Under the pieces are notes generated by a model that made no database searches, was not told the DNA's origin, and saw only the letters and a list, made by a program, of their open reading frames with translations. From the NCBI RefSeq assembly GCF_021390575.1, contig NZ_JAJEJQ010000001.1, forward strand, positions 682,001 to 746,000: 64,000 nucleotides of DNA, read 5' to 3'. This document shows positions 27,066 through 36,887 of this stretch, piece by piece. The DNA comes from Paraburkholderia adhaesiva (GTDB lineage: Bacteria > Pseudomonadota > Gammaproteobacteria > Burkholderiales > Burkholderiaceae). The position numbers were made by a program, and so were the translations under genes. Positions within the stretch are counted from its first letter, which is position 1. The number at the start of each line of letters is the position of its first letter.

Positions 27066-27885
27066 CAGCAAAACCTCGGCGTGATTTCTGAAACCACCAA
27101 TAGCCAATCTGGCAGATGGATGCGCCAATCACGAGACTGACCGCCCATTCGCCCCATTCAAACGGTTTGGCCCACAGCATCAGGTTACGGAGTTGAATGA
27201 CTGGAAGCGTGATGGGATTCCACGAGAGGAAGATCCTGTAAGCCCCAGGCAGGTTTTCGATCGGGTAAAAGATCGGGGCCAGGAACAGCGAAATTGTCAC
27301 CAACATGCCAATGACCTGAGAGAGGTCGCGCAAGTACACACCGAGCGAAGCGAGGACCCAGGACATTCCCATAATCATCAGGACTAGCGGCAAGAGCGCA
27401 ACGGGAATCAGCAACGCTCCGGCGTGGATCGTCACACCGGACAGCACGCAAAACACCAGAAGCGCACCGAAGCTGACCAGAAAATGCAAAAGGGCCGATA
27501 GCAGCACCATCCACGGCAATATCTCGAGTGGAAATACGACTTTCTTGACGTAATTGGCATGGCCAACGATCAGCGTCGGTGCTCGATTGAGGCACTCTGC
27601 GTAAAACGTGTGAACAATGATCCCCGAAAAGAGCACGATGGCGAATGCGACCTTGCTCTCGTCGCTGTGCCCACCCCAGCGAGCCTTGAAGGCCACGCTG
27701 AACACGAATGTATAGATGGCCAGCATCAGCAAGGGGTTGAAGAGCGACCAGACCACGCCGAGCATCGACCCCTTGTATCGCCCGATAAAATCTCGCTTGA
27801 CGAGCTCCCACAACAACTCACGGTGCTGCAAAAAGCCTTGGAGCATTGATCGCGGAGTCGATGGGTGGTAGTGACTCTGACTCAT
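27055..27885 (-). CDS. wzm: O-antigen ABC transporter permease
   Basis: 276 residues with six predicted hydrophobic segments in the ABC-2 layout; N-terminal amphipathic part LWELVKRDFIGRYKGSMLGVVWSL is the classic Wzm/KpsM start. It would form the inner-membrane channel for undecaprenyl-PP-linked polysaccharide, paired with Wzt directly downstream. The 82 bases between it and manC hold no gene. The Wzm/Wzt pair defines an ABC-dependent (non-Wzy) assembly pathway. Confidence 0.94.
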   Translation of the reverse strand: MSQSHYHPSTPRSMLQGFLQHRELLWELVKRDFIGRYKGSMLGVVWSLFNPLLMLAIYTFVFSVAFKARWGGHSDESKVAFAIVLFSGIIVHTFYAECLNRAPTLIVGHANYVKKVVFPLEILPWMVLLSALLHFLVSFGALLVFCVLSGVTIHAGALLIPVALLPLVLMIMGMSWVLASLGVYLRDLSQVIGMLVTISLFLAPIFYPIENLPGAYRIFLSWNPITLPVIQLRNLMLWAKPFEWGEWAVSLVIGASICQIGYWWFQKSRRGFADVV

Positions 27886-27967
27886 TGACTGAATGGCCTG
27901 TCTAATTGGGGGCGCAAAAACGCAAGGGAGATGGGGTTATGCCCGTGCGTGCACGGGCGCGTTCATC

Positions 27968-29383
27968 TCAAGCACGCCCGTAGATATCGTCGAAGCGAAC
28001 GATGTCGTCTTCACCAAGATATGCGCCGCTTTGAACTTCAATCATGACGAGGTTCAGGATCCCGGGATTCTCCAGGCGGTGCTTGTGTCCGGCAGGAATG
28101 TACGTGGACTCGTTGGTATTCACGAACAGCTCACGCTCACCGTTGACGACCTTGGCCATGCCGCACACTACGATCCAGTGCTCGCTTCTGTGATGATGCA
28201 ACTGAAGGCTCAGGCTCGCACCCGGCTTGACCTCGATCCGCTTGATCTTGAAGCGGTCGCCTTCCTCCAGCACCGTATAGGTGCCCCAGGGGCGATGTAC
28301 AGTACGGTGTAGCTTGTATGCCGCGTGGCCCGCGGCCTTCAATCTGGCGTAGATGTGTTTGACGTCCTGCGCGCTGGATTTATCGGAGACGAGGACGGCA
28401 TCGGGCGTGTCGACAATAATGAGGTCGTCGACGCCGACAGCTCCCACCAAACGTCTATCGCTACGGATAAAGCAGTTGTGCGTGTTGTGCACCATTGCTT
28501 CGCCCTGAATCCGGTTGCCGCTCTCGTCTGCCTCGACGAGTTCGCCCAGAGCCGTCCACGAACCAATATCGCTCCAACCAATGTTGCACTGTACGACTGC
28601 GATTCGATCGGACTTTTCCATCACTGCATAGTCAACGGAGAGATCCGGGACGCGTTTGAACGAGTCCGCGTCGAGTTCCAGTTGAGTGTAGCCTTTGCCG
28701 TCTGCAGATCGGGACTGCTCCGCGCACGCCCGTGCGGTTGCGAGGATTTGCGGGCAGTGCTCCTCCATCTGCTGGAGCATGGTGCCAGTTGCAAAGCAGA
28801 ATATCCCCGAGTTCCACAGGAAGCGCCCTGACGCAAGATATTCCTGCGCCTTCTCAAGGGAGGGCTTTTCGACAAAGCGCAGGACGTTGTCACCATCTGC
28901 CTCGATATATCCGTAGCCTGTCTCGGGGCGGTCTGGCTGAATGCCGAACGTCACAATCTTTCCGTCCGCAGCCATCCTTGTTGCCTTCGATACAGCCTGT
29001 TCGAAGGCCTCCTGATCTGAGATCAGGTGGTCAGCGGCAAGCACTAGCATTAAGGAGTCCGGGCCGTATTTTCTCGCAACTTGCAGCGCGGCAACAGCGA
29101 TGGCCGCTGCTGTATTGCGTCCGCAAGGCTCGAGCACGAACGACGTTGCGAGTCCGGTGGTGTTGATTTCCCGAAACTCATCTTGAGTTTTGAAGAGAAG
29201 TTCACGGTTGGTGACCGTGAGCATCTCTGTGACACCGGGAATCTGGGCACCGCGTAGAAACGCCTTCTGCAACAGGCTTTGTCCGTCTGCCAGGCGAATG
29301 AACGGCTTGGGTTCGAGTTCTCGGGAAACCGGCCACAGCCTCGAGCCAGCGCCGCCACAGAGAATGGTCGTAATCAACGGCAT
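27968..29383 (-). CDS. manC: Mannose-1-phosphate guanylyltransferase / mannose-6-phosphate isomerase
   Basis: 471 residues, bifunctional type II enzyme giving GDP-mannose. The guanylyltransferase loop GGAGSRLWPVSRE is near residues 10-22, FVEKPS in mid-protein, and the C-terminal cupin (RPWGTYTVLEEGDRFKIKRI, then HHHRSEHWIVV) is the isomerase half. It is the first gene of the leftward transport block. GDP-mannose made here feeds the Gmd/Fcl genes across the divergent gap. manB is displaced to 44308, which is typical of mosaic loci. Confidence 0.96.
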   Translation of the reverse strand: MPLITTILCGGAGSRLWPVSRELEPKPFIRLADGQSLLQKAFLRGAQIPGVTEMLTVTNRELLFKTQDEFREINTTGLATSFVLEPCGRNTAAAIAVAALQVARKYGPDSLMLVLAADHLISDQEAFEQAVSKATRMAADGKIVTFGIQPDRPETGYGYIEADGDNVLRFVEKPSLEKAQEYLASGRFLWNSGIFCFATGTMLQQMEEHCPQILATARACAEQSRSADGKGYTQLELDADSFKRVPDLSVDYAVMEKSDRIAVVQCNIGWSDIGSWTALGELVEADESGNRIQGEAMVHNTHNCFIRSDRRLVGAVGVDDLIIVDTPDAVLVSDKSSAQDVKHIYARLKAAGHAAYKLHRTVHRPWGTYTVLEEGDRFKIKRIEVKPGASLSLQLHHHRSEHWIVVCGMAKVVNGERELFVNTNESTYIPAGHKHRLENPGILNLVMIEVQSGAYLGEDDIVRFDDIYGRA

Positions 29384-30413
29384 AGGCTTTCTTCCATTAG
29401 TTGGATCTCGGCCCTTTGATCGCCGCGGTGCTGTCGCTTGAACTCAAGCTCAGCACAAACACGCGAGGGTCTCGACGTAGCGTCAGGAATTGGGTGCGGA
29501 CGATGTCAATAAATTTGACAGGCCGCATGGGTGTTTGTGTCAGCCCGGTCGTTGCGCTCCTGTATTTGCCCACATAGGACACCTTGGCAGCGAATTTCGA
29601 GTTGCGACGCATGGGGTGAGGTGATGCACCGTATGCACAGCAACTATGATGCCTGCACCTTGCCACATATGTAGAGTGCCGTTTTTCTACGTGGCGTCTC
29701 GTTCCCGAGAGACTACTACGCGCGCTAACCAACCCTACGCGCCGATGTGCCAACCCAGTATAACAATCGTGCTGAGCAGGGGCAATTTGGATCTGCCCCT
29801 CGGTCGGGTCGTTATAGTCGGTAGAAAGTGACAGGAGACGGTGTGGGGTCGAGGCGTTTCGATTGCTCTTTTCGCCGTAATTGCATAAATACAAACGAAA
29901 GGTATGTTGAAATAATGTAAAAAAAACTCGCGCAGATAGCAGCCATACACGACACGCGTATGAATTGAATTGCGGTTGACGATCTTTAACGTATGGTGAC
30001 ATATGAACAGTCATACAAATCATCGATTGGCAATAGCAATTGAATTGTGCACATAGTATCGTGTCGCAGAAAGTTGTGCGCCGCAATATGGTGATATTTA
30101 CAATCAGCAACACATCAGTAGCACTAGCGAGGCGGCGGCATGTCATGATTTCCCGTCGAATCGCGATGATTAATGGGGAACGATTCTGCTCGCCGAGTGC
30201 GTCTGCAGTTTGCTGCCTTTTTGTTTTTGGTGAGCCATTCCTATGGCGCAGGCGCATTGGTAGCGTCTGGTGAAATGCTAATCGTGGTGCCGTGAGCGGG
30301 ATGCCGCCTGATTTTTTTGGGGGGCGCTATCTTTCTGGATAGGAAACAATTAGGGCGTGCCGGTGAGACCGTCATGTTTTTGACACGACGAGCCATGCAG
30401 AATCTTGCGCGAT
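29384..30413. promoter_or_regulatory. 1-kb divergent region between manC and the GT4 gene
   Basis: No convincing gene is present in about 1030 bases. The stretch 29860-30180 is clearly AT-richer than the neighbourhood. A TTGACG at 29976-29981 on + has only a weak -10 candidate about 17 bases on. Two divergent transcripts must start in this region, manC leftward and the GT4-gmd block rightward. A long untranslated leader or a small RNA cannot be ruled out. Confidence 0.4.
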
Positions 30414-31571
30414 ATGCACATTGGGTTTGATATTTCCCAAACCGGAACAGGGAAGGCCGGTTGCGGTTACTTCGCTCACTCGATGGTGCGGGCGATGATC
30501 GATATCGCGCCGCAGCACCGCTACGCGCTGTACCCGAGCTTTGGTGATTTCTACTTTGACACCTTGATGCCCATCCGGAATCCGTACAGCGCTCAGAACA
30601 CGAGGTATGGTCCGAGGCACTTGTTGCGCAGAACGGCGCGCAAGTTCTGGAGCGGGGACGGCGTTGATGCATCGCTCGGATACCCCGATGTCATCCACTC
30701 CAACAATTTCTGGTCGCCAGTGCGGATCGCATCAAGTCGCTTTATCTACACCTTTTACGACATGGGGTTCGCGATCGATCCGTCATGGACAACAGAGGTG
30801 AACAGGCTCGGATGTTTCGAGGGTGTATTTCGATCCGCGATTGCAGCGGACTGGATTGTGGCGATTTCAGATGCCTCACGAACGTCCTATCTGAACACGT
30901 TTCCGCATTTCCCCGGCGATCGTGTGCGTGTGATTTACCCGTGCTCGCGTTTTGCCGATTCCTCGGCGCCAGGTAAGCGTCCGAAGGCACTACACGAGGT
31001 GCCTTCCGGGGGGTTCTGGCTGAGCGTTGGCACAGTGGAGCCAAGGAAAAACCAGCGCAGGCTTGTGCAAGCCTACGCGCGATATCTGGCTTCCGGCGGT
31101 GCGCCAATGCCGCTCGTTCTGGCGGGCGGCAAAGGATGGCTTATGGACGACTTTCAGACACACCTCGCCGAGCTTGGGATTCAGGATCAGGTCGTGATGA
31201 CGGGGTACGTGTCGGATGCAGAACTGATCTGGTTGTATCGGAACTGCTATGCGAATCTGTATCCGTCGCTGTTCGAAGGGTTTGGTTTACCTGTGCTAGA
31301 GGGAATGCAGTTCGGTGCGCCGACGATCACGACAACATCGAGTTCGGTTCCCGAAGTCGCCGGCGATGCGGCCATTCTCGTTGATCCGAAGGATATAGAG
31401 GGTTGGGCACAGACGATGCTGCACTTGGCTGCGAATCGAAATGAGCGAGACGCACTGGGTGTGGCGTCAGTAAAACAGGCAAAGCGTTTTGACTGGCAAC
31501 GGAGCGCGGCGGAATTGCTGCAGCTGTATGAAGTTGCAGTTGCCTCACCAAAACGGCAGGTAACGGCATGA
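30414..31571 (+). CDS. GT4 family glycosyltransferase
   Basis: 385 residues from ATG 30414 (MHIGFDISQTGTGKAGCGYFA); a TTG at 30405 is an alternative and neither has a clear ribosome site. The N-terminal glycine-rich AGCGYFAHS, WLSVGTVEPRKNQRRLV, and C-terminal YPSLFEGFGLPVLEGMQFG then SVPEVAGDAAILVDP place it with mannosyl/rhamnosyl GT4 enzymes (WbdA/WbdB/WbpX-like). Its stop overlaps the next gene in ATGA. It opens the rightward GDP-sugar block and probably uses a GDP-sugar, which is inference from its neighbours. Confidence 0.9.
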   Translation: MHIGFDISQTGTGKAGCGYFAHSMVRAMIDIAPQHRYALYPSFGDFYFDTLMPIRNPYSAQNTRYGPRHLLRRTARKFWSGDGVDASLGYPDVIHSNNFWSPVRIASSRFIYTFYDMGFAIDPSWTTEVNRLGCFEGVFRSAIAADWIVAISDASRTSYLNTFPHFPGDRVRVIYPCSRFADSSAPGKRPKALHEVPSGGFWLSVGTVEPRKNQRRLVQAYARYLASGGAPMPLVLAGGKGWLMDDFQTHLAELGIQDQVVMTGYVSDAELIWLYRNCYANLYPSLFEGFGLPVLEGMQFGAPTITTTSSSVPEVAGDAAILVDPKDIEGWAQTMLHLAANRNERDALGVASVKQAKRFDWQRSAAELLQLYEVAVASPKRQVTA

Positions 31572-32584
31572 AGAGAGCGTTAATCACCGGAATAACGGGG
31601 CAGGACGGATCCTTGCTTGCGGAGTTTCTGCTCGAACGTGACTACAAGGTGTTCGGCTTCGCCAGGCGCGAAAGCTGGATTCGCCCGAACAACGCGAGTC
31701 ATCTTGCAGACAAGGTGACCGTTCTGTTTGGCGATATGTCCGAAGGCGTCGACATCGTCACGGCACTGCAGGATTCGAAACCCCACGAGATCTACAACCT
31801 TGCGTCGCAGTCACGTCCTGGCGAATCCTGGGATCGGGCTCCTGAGACGCTGATGATCAACGGGATGGGTGCAATCCGGTTGTTCGAGGCGGTCCGCCAC
31901 ACGTGCCCTGACGCGCGCGTTTATCACGCTTCATCGTCGGAAATGTTTGGCAGCGCGAAGACGATCCCGCAGAACGAGGACACGGCATTTAATCCCGCGA
32001 ATCCTTACGCGGCCGCAAAGGTCTACGCACACCAGATGGTCCGTATCTGCCGTGAAAGCTACGGGCTATTTATTTCCAGCGGCATTCTGTTCAATCATGA
32101 GAGTGAACGTCGCCCCCTTCATTTCGTCACGCAAAAGATTGCCTATGGCGCCGCATGCGCCGCGCTGGGGATCAAGGATTCCCAGGATCTGAACGAGCGC
32201 GGGCATCCGATTGTCGAGCAGGGGCGTCTCGCGCTGGGTAACCTCGATGTCGCGCGCGACTGGGGCCATGCCAGCGACTTTGTCCGCGCGATGTGGCTGA
32301 TGTTGCAGCAGGACAAACCAGATGACTTCGTGGTCGGTACGGGAAAGCTTCACACGTTGCGCGACCTGTGCAAGGTGGCCTATGAAGGTGTCGGGCTGAA
32401 CTGGGCGGATCACGTGGTGAGCGATCCTGAGCTGGTTCGTCCGCTCGAGACCGGACAGACTCTTGCGGATGCCTCAAAGGCACGCCGGATTCTCCATTGG
32501 GAACCCACCATCAGCTTCGAGGATATGGTGAAGACGATGGTGGAAGCGCAGGTCGAGAGACTCAATTCGCGACCGCGTTGCTGA
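31568..32584 (+). CDS. GDP-mannose 4,6-dehydratase-like paralogue
   Basis: 338 residues of the Gmd branch of the extended SDR family: [30 protein letters not shown] and NPYAAAKVYAHQ (YxxxK) are present. It is about 35 residues shorter than Gmd next to it and differs widely, for example in FARRESW against IKRRASQ and in the absence of the [11 protein letters not shown] wording. It may be a second dehydratase, or the 4-reductase/epimerase that turns the keto sugar into another GDP-6-deoxyhexose; motifs do not decide. Stop-start overlap of 4 bases with the GT4 gene shows co-transcription. Confidence 0.85.
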   Translation: MKRALITGITGQDGSLLAEFLLERDYKVFGFARRESWIRPNNASHLADKVTVLFGDMSEGVDIVTALQDSKPHEIYNLASQSRPGESWDRAPETLMINGMGAIRLFEAVRHTCPDARVYHASSSEMFGSAKTIPQNEDTAFNPANPYAAAKVYAHQMVRICRESYGLFISSGILFNHESERRPLHFVTQKIAYGAACAALGIKDSQDLNERGHPIVEQGRLALGNLDVARDWGHASDFVRAMWLMLQQDKPDDFVVGTGKLHTLRDLCKVAYEGVGLNWADHVVSDPELVRPLETGQTLADASKARRILHWEPTISFEDMVKTMVEAQVERLNSRPRC

Positions 32585-32630
32585 AGATTTGAACCCATTT
32601 CAATAATCTGATTTCTACGGGATGTCCGAC

Positions 32631-33746
32631 ATGAAAAAGGCGTTGATTACCGGGATCACGGGGCAGGATGGTTCATATCTGGCGGAGTTTCTGCTCGAGA
32701 AGGGCTACGAAGTCCACGGCATCAAGCGGCGCGCGTCGCAGTTCAATACAGGCCGCATTGATCATATCTATGAAGATCCGCACGTGGAGCACCAGCGACT
32801 CAAGTTGCATTACGGTGACCTGTCCGACACGTCAAACCTGATCCGCATTCTTCGGGAAGTTCAGCCGGACGAAGTCTACAATCTCGGCGCGCAGTCGCAC
32901 GTCGCGGTGAGTTTTGAGGCGCCCGAGTACACGGCGGATGTCGACGCGATCGGCGCGCTGCGTCTGCTCGAGGGCATCCGCTTCCTTGGCCTCGAGAAAA
33001 AGACCCGCTTCTACCAGGCCAGCACCTCAGAGCTCTACGGCCTCGTGCAGGAAACGCCCCAGAAGGAGACGACCCCCTTCTACCCCCGTTCACCCTACGC
33101 GGTCGCCAAGCTGTACGCGTACTGGATCACCGTGAACTACCGGGAGGCCTACGGTCTTTACGCGTGTAACGGCGTCCTCTTCAACCATGAATCTGCGCGC
33201 CGCGGTGAAACGTTTGTCACGCGCAAGATCACGCGCGGTTTGGCCAACATTGCGCAGGGCCTCGAAAATTGCCTGTTCATGGGCAACCTCGATGCTTTGC
33301 GCGATTGGGGACACGCAAAAGACTACGTTGAAATGCAGTGGCTTATGTTGCAGCAGGACAAGCCCGAGGACTTCGTGATTGCCACAGGCGTTCAATACAG
33401 CGTGCGGACCTTTATCAGCAAGGCTGCCGCACAGCTTGGCATTGTGCTGGCGTGGGAGGGCGATGGAGTCAACGAGCAAGGGCGGGTGAGTGCGATCACA
33501 GGAGAAAAGGCGCCGGCGGTCGAGATCGGCGACGTCGTGGTCAAAATCGATCCGCGATATTTCCGGCCGTCGGAAGTTGAAACCCTGCTTGGCGACCCGA
33601 GCAAGGCGAAGAACAAGCTTGGCTGGGTGCCCCGGATCACCCTGGACGAGATGGTCGCGGAAATGGTCGCTCATGACCTCGACAAGGCCAGGCAGCATGC
33701 CTTGTTGAAGAGCGTCGGATTCGCCGTTTCAGTTGGGCACGAATGA
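32631..33746 (+). CDS. gmd: GDP-mannose 4,6-dehydratase
   Basis: 371 residues from ATG 32631 ([20 protein letters not shown]), the standard Gmd start; an ATG nine bases earlier is also open. [12 protein letters not shown] gives the T-S-E catalytic segment and [12 protein letters not shown] the YxxxK pair. [18 protein letters not shown] is the Gmd signature. It makes GDP-4-keto-6-deoxymannose, the substrate of Fcl, whose gene overlaps its stop. The product could also be reduced by the paralogue upstream to a different sugar. Confidence 0.95.
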   Translation: MKKALITGITGQDGSYLAEFLLEKGYEVHGIKRRASQFNTGRIDHIYEDPHVEHQRLKLHYGDLSDTSNLIRILREVQPDEVYNLGAQSHVAVSFEAPEYTADVDAIGALRLLEGIRFLGLEKKTRFYQASTSELYGLVQETPQKETTPFYPRSPYAVAKLYAYWITVNYREAYGLYACNGVLFNHESARRGETFVTRKITRGLANIAQGLENCLFMGNLDALRDWGHAKDYVEMQWLMLQQDKPEDFVIATGVQYSVRTFISKAAAQLGIVLAWEGDGVNEQGRVSAITGEKAPAVEIGDVVVKIDPRYFRPSEVETLLGDPSKAKNKLGWVPRITLDEMVAEMVAHDLDKARQHALLKSVGFAVSVGHE

Positions 33747-34687
33747 TGGATAGTCTTGCGAAAAACGCGAAAATCTATGTGGCTGGCCATCGCGGGATGG
33801 TTGGCTCGGCATTGGTGCGCAACCTCCTGTCGAAGGGTTACACAAATCTTCTGACTCGTACCCGCGCAGAACTGGATCTTCTCGATCAAGCGGCCGTTCG
33901 TGATTTCCTCGAGTCGGAGCGGCCCGAATATATCTTCGTCGCCGCAGCCAAGGTGGGTGGCATCTACGCCAACAACACCTATGGCGCAGATTTCATCTAT
34001 GAAAACCTCGCGGTCGAGACCAATGTCATTAACGGGGCGCACCGGGCGGGTGTCGAGCGATTGTGTTTTCTCGGCTCGAGCTGCATCTACCCGCGCGACT
34101 GTCCGCAGCCTATCAAGGAGGAGTATCTCCTGACGGGGCCGCTCGAGCCTACAAACGAGCCCTATGCGATTGCCAAGATTGCCGGGGTGAAAATGTGCGA
34201 GAGCTACAACCGCCAGTATGGGCGGCGTTATATCTCGGTGATGCCGACCAATCTCTACGGCGCCAACGACAACTATGACCTGAATAACAGTCACGTGTTA
34301 CCCGCGTTGATCCGCAAAACGCATGAAGCAAAGATACGTGGGGAGCATGAACTGAATGTATGGGGTTCGGGTCGGCCGATGCGTGAATTCCTGTTCGTCG
34401 ACGACCTCGCAGATGCCTGCGTATTTCTGATGGAGGCCGGCGTCAACGAGGGGCTCTTCAACGTTGGTACGGGCGAAGATGTGACGATTCGCGAACTGGC
34501 CGAGACGATCATGAGCGTGGTGGGCTTCGAAGGCAGGATCGTATTTGATGCGAGCAAGCCCGACGGTACGCCGCGCAAGCTGCTGAACGTAGCCCGGATG
34601 CGCGATCTCGGCTGGCAGGCCAGGACCGCACTGCGCGATGGAATTGCGCAGGCTTACGCGGACTTTCTGAGCAGGCCCGAAAGCTGA
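33743..34687 (+). CDS. fcl: GDP-L-fucose synthase
   Basis: 314 residues. Epimerises and reduces GDP-4-keto-6-deoxymannose to GDP-L-fucose with [17 protein letters not shown] is the cofactor loop; [21 protein letters not shown] and [11 protein letters not shown] (YxxxK) are characteristic of Fcl/WcaG. Starts in the ATGA overlap with gmd. With ManC, ManB and Gmd the GDP-fucose route is complete in this window. The 192 bases downstream hold no gene. Confidence 0.95.
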   Translation: MMDSLAKNAKIYVAGHRGMVGSALVRNLLSKGYTNLLTRTRAELDLLDQAAVRDFLESERPEYIFVAAAKVGGIYANNTYGADFIYENLAVETNVINGAHRAGVERLCFLGSSCIYPRDCPQPIKEEYLLTGPLEPTNEPYAIAKIAGVKMCESYNRQYGRRYISVMPTNLYGANDNYDLNNSHVLPALIRKTHEAKIRGEHELNVWGSGRPMREFLFVDDLADACVFLMEAGVNEGLFNVGTGEDVTIRELAETIMSVVGFEGRIVFDASKPDGTPRKLLNVARMRDLGWQARTALRDGIAQAYADFLSRPES

Positions 34688-34879
34688 CTGCGCTGTCGAT
34701 GTGCGCTACTGTGCGTCGCCCCGACGAGGCGGCGACGTCAGCATTTGCCAGTTGCCTCGCGTCGCGCGTCAATGGACGAATGGTGTCCGTTCGTCGGTCT
34801 GCGGTAGCACGACGCCCGCGCCCGGAAAAATGCATCGTGCATTCCTGATCCGTGCTGTCCAACTCGCTAACTCACAGTC

Positions 34880-35839
34880 ATGACCTTGTCCGTTGTCGTC
34901 TCTGGTGCGAGCGGTTTCGTGGGCCGCGCCGTCTCAACTGCTGTCATTGAACGCGGCGGCAGCGTCATTGGGCTGGTGAGGCGTCCTCAAACTGCCGGTC
35001 AGGGCGTGCACGAACGGGTCATTGCCGGCGACGATTTTGTCGACGTGGAGGCTGCCTTGCGGCGAGATCAGAAATGCGATGCAGTAATCCATCTCGCCGC
35101 GCGCGTACATCTGATGCACGACACGGAGGTCGACCCGTTGGCGGCATACCGCAAGACCAACGTTGATGGTTCACTGCGCGTCGCGAGTGCTGCGCACGCG
35201 GCGGGCGTTCGTCGTTTCGTCTTCGTGAGCAGCATCAAGGCGCTGGGCGACAGCGACCCCGGCCGGCCGTTGCGTGAGTCCGACGAGCCAGGTCCGACCG
35301 ATCCGTATGGTATTTCCAAGCTCGAAGCGGAAAGTGCGCTTTTGAGTTTCGGCGAGGAAACGGGCATGGAGATCGTGATCGTCCGTCCGCCGCTTGTGTA
35401 TGGGCCGGGCGTTCGTGCGAACTTCCTTCAACTCATGCGCGCAATCGCGAGAGGGATTCCGTTACCGCTAGGTGCGATCGCCGCTCGTCGCAGCCTGATT
35501 TACGTGGAGAACCTTTCATCCGTGCTGATCGAGTGCGCAACGAACCCATCTGCCCCGGGCAAGATCTTTCACGTCGCCGATAGTCTTGATCTGTCCGTTA
35601 CGGAGCTCGCGCGAACGTTGGCTGCGCAATTGGGTGCGCCGCAACGTCTCGTCCCTGTCCCGGCTTCGTGGCTTCGCCTGGCAGGTGGTTTGACCGGACG
35701 TTCGGCACAGGTCGAGCGCTTGATCGGGAATCTGCGGCTGGATTGCACACGCGCGCGTGAGGTGCTGGGCTGGAATCCGCCATATCCGGTTGAGCAAGGA
35801 CTGTCGAAGACGGCCGCCTGGTACCGCTCGGCATACTGA
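34880..35839 (+). CDS. wbiG: NAD-dependent epimerase/reductase, WbiG/WbpV-like
   Basis: 319-residue SDR with SGASGFVGRAV, VSSIKALGD and PYGISKLEAE (YxxxK). By place it belongs with the wbiH and wbiI genes that follow: such enzymes reduce the 4-keto sugar made by WbiI/WbpM to UDP-QuiNAc or UDP-FucNAc. Whether it is a 4-epimerase or a 4-reductase cannot be read from sequence. It is a separate gene from galE at 39732. Seven bases separate it from wbiH. Confidence 0.85.
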   Translation: MTLSVVVSGASGFVGRAVSTAVIERGGSVIGLVRRPQTAGQGVHERVIAGDDFVDVEAALRRDQKCDAVIHLAARVHLMHDTEVDPLAAYRKTNVDGSLRVASAAHAAGVRRFVFVSSIKALGDSDPGRPLRESDEPGPTDPYGISKLEAESALLSFGEETGMEIVIVRPPLVYGPGVRANFLQLMRAIARGIPLPLGAIAARRSLIYVENLSSVLIECATNPSAPGKIFHVADSLDLSVTELARTLAAQLGAPQRLVPVPASWLRLAGGLTGRSAQVERLIGNLRLDCTRAREVLGWNPPYPVEQGLSKTAAWYRSAY

Positions 35840-35846
35840 GCTCGCC

Positions 35847-36887
35847 ATGCAATACGCGCTTTCGTCCCTCGGCCCAGTGAATGGCGTGCTTTTGTGCGCG
35901 GTCCTTTCGCTATGCATTAGCGCCGTGGTTCTGTGGACCCTGCTTCGGACCGGTATGGCCTGGCGCCTTGCAACCGATATTCCGAACGACCGCTCGCTTC
36001 ACACTCGTCCGACTCCACGCGTTGGCGGTTGGGGTGTCGTGCCGGTTTCGGCCCTGCTGATCTGGTGTTTCGCACCGGCGCTATGGCTGCCTGCGCTGGC
36101 CGCTGTCCTGCTCGCAATTCTGTCGCTGATCGACGACCGTAGCGGTCTTCCGGCTCGCGTGCGTTTCGGTTGCCATGTCGCAGCGGCGGTAGCGCTTCTA
36201 GCGGTTTATCCGGGCGGCATGAGTTGGTGGGCTTTGGCACCTGTGGCGTTTTTGCTTGTCTGGCTTGTCAATTTGTACAACTTTATGGACGGCTCTGATG
36301 GCCTTGCGGGCGGCATGGCGCTGTTCGGATTTTCCGGGTACGCCATCGCCGCGCTGACGGGTGCACAGCCCGATGTGCCGTTGGCCTATGCGTGTGCCGC
36401 TGTGGCGGGTGCCGCCGCTGGTTTTCTGCTGTTCAACGTGCATCCAGCGAGGATCTTTCTCGGCGACGCGGGTTCGATTCCACTAGGCTTTCTCGCAGGC
36501 GCCTTCGGCTATTGGGGGTGGATTGGACACGTCTGGCCCATCTGGTTTCCGGCAGTAGTATTTTCTCCTTTTATAGCTGATGCCTCGATTACGTTGCTCA
36601 AGCGACTCGTTCGCGGCGAGAAGTTCTGGCAGGCACATAGGGAACACTATTACCAGCGTATGGTGCGCTCCGGTCTGGGGCACACCGGAACCGCGTGGAT
36701 AGGGTATGCGGTGATGGCGGCGGGCATAGCGCTTGCCTATACCGCACGTGGGCTTTCTCCGGCAGTCCAGTGGTGGGTCGTGATTGGGTGGACTATCGTT
36801 CTTTGCCTCATCGGTGTTGCCGTCGATCTTCGGTGGCGGCATTTTCAAGCAAGACCAATCGAACAGTCCTCTGAGGTGCGACGCTGA
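35847..36887 (+). CDS. wbiH: Polyprenyl-phosphate HexNAc-1-phosphate transferase, WbiH/WbpL-like
   Basis: 346-residue integral membrane enzyme of the WecA/MraY superfamily that starts the O-chain on undecaprenyl phosphate. Visible motifs: RPTPRVGG on the first loop, the catalytic NLYNFMDGSDGLAGG, and HPARIFLGDAGSIPLGF. About ten hydrophobic segments. The start is ATG 35847; the frame runs upstream within wbiG and is not used. The donor is probably the N-acetylated 6-deoxyhexosamine made by wbiG and wbiI, as in the QuiNAc-first O-antigens of Burkholderia. It overlaps wbiI by one base. Confidence 0.93.
   Translation: MQYALSSLGPVNGVLLCAVLSLCISAVVLWTLLRTGMAWRLATDIPNDRSLHTRPTPRVGGWGVVPVSALLIWCFAPALWLPALAAVLLAILSLIDDRSGLPARVRFGCHVAAAVALLAVYPGGMSWWALAPVAFLLVWLVNLYNFMDGSDGLAGGMALFGFSGYAIAALTGAQPDVPLAYACAAVAGAAAGFLLFNVHPARIFLGDAGSIPLGFLAGAFGYWGWIGHVWPIWFPAVVFSPFIADASITLLKRLVRGEKFWQAHREHYYQRMVRSGLGHTGTAWIGYAVMAAGIALAYTARGLSPAVQWWVVIGWTIVLCLIGVAVDLRWRHFQARPIEQSSEVRR

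Noticed and set aside
29397..30257. 286-codon frame on - in the manC/GT4 gap
   Set aside because: The translation has no hydrophobic core or motif, no ribosome site, and runs over AT-rich non-coding-like DNA.
30380..30385. Consensus -35 hexamer TTGACA before the GT4 gene
   Set aside because: It is too close to the ATG at 30414 and has no -10 partner at the right distance.
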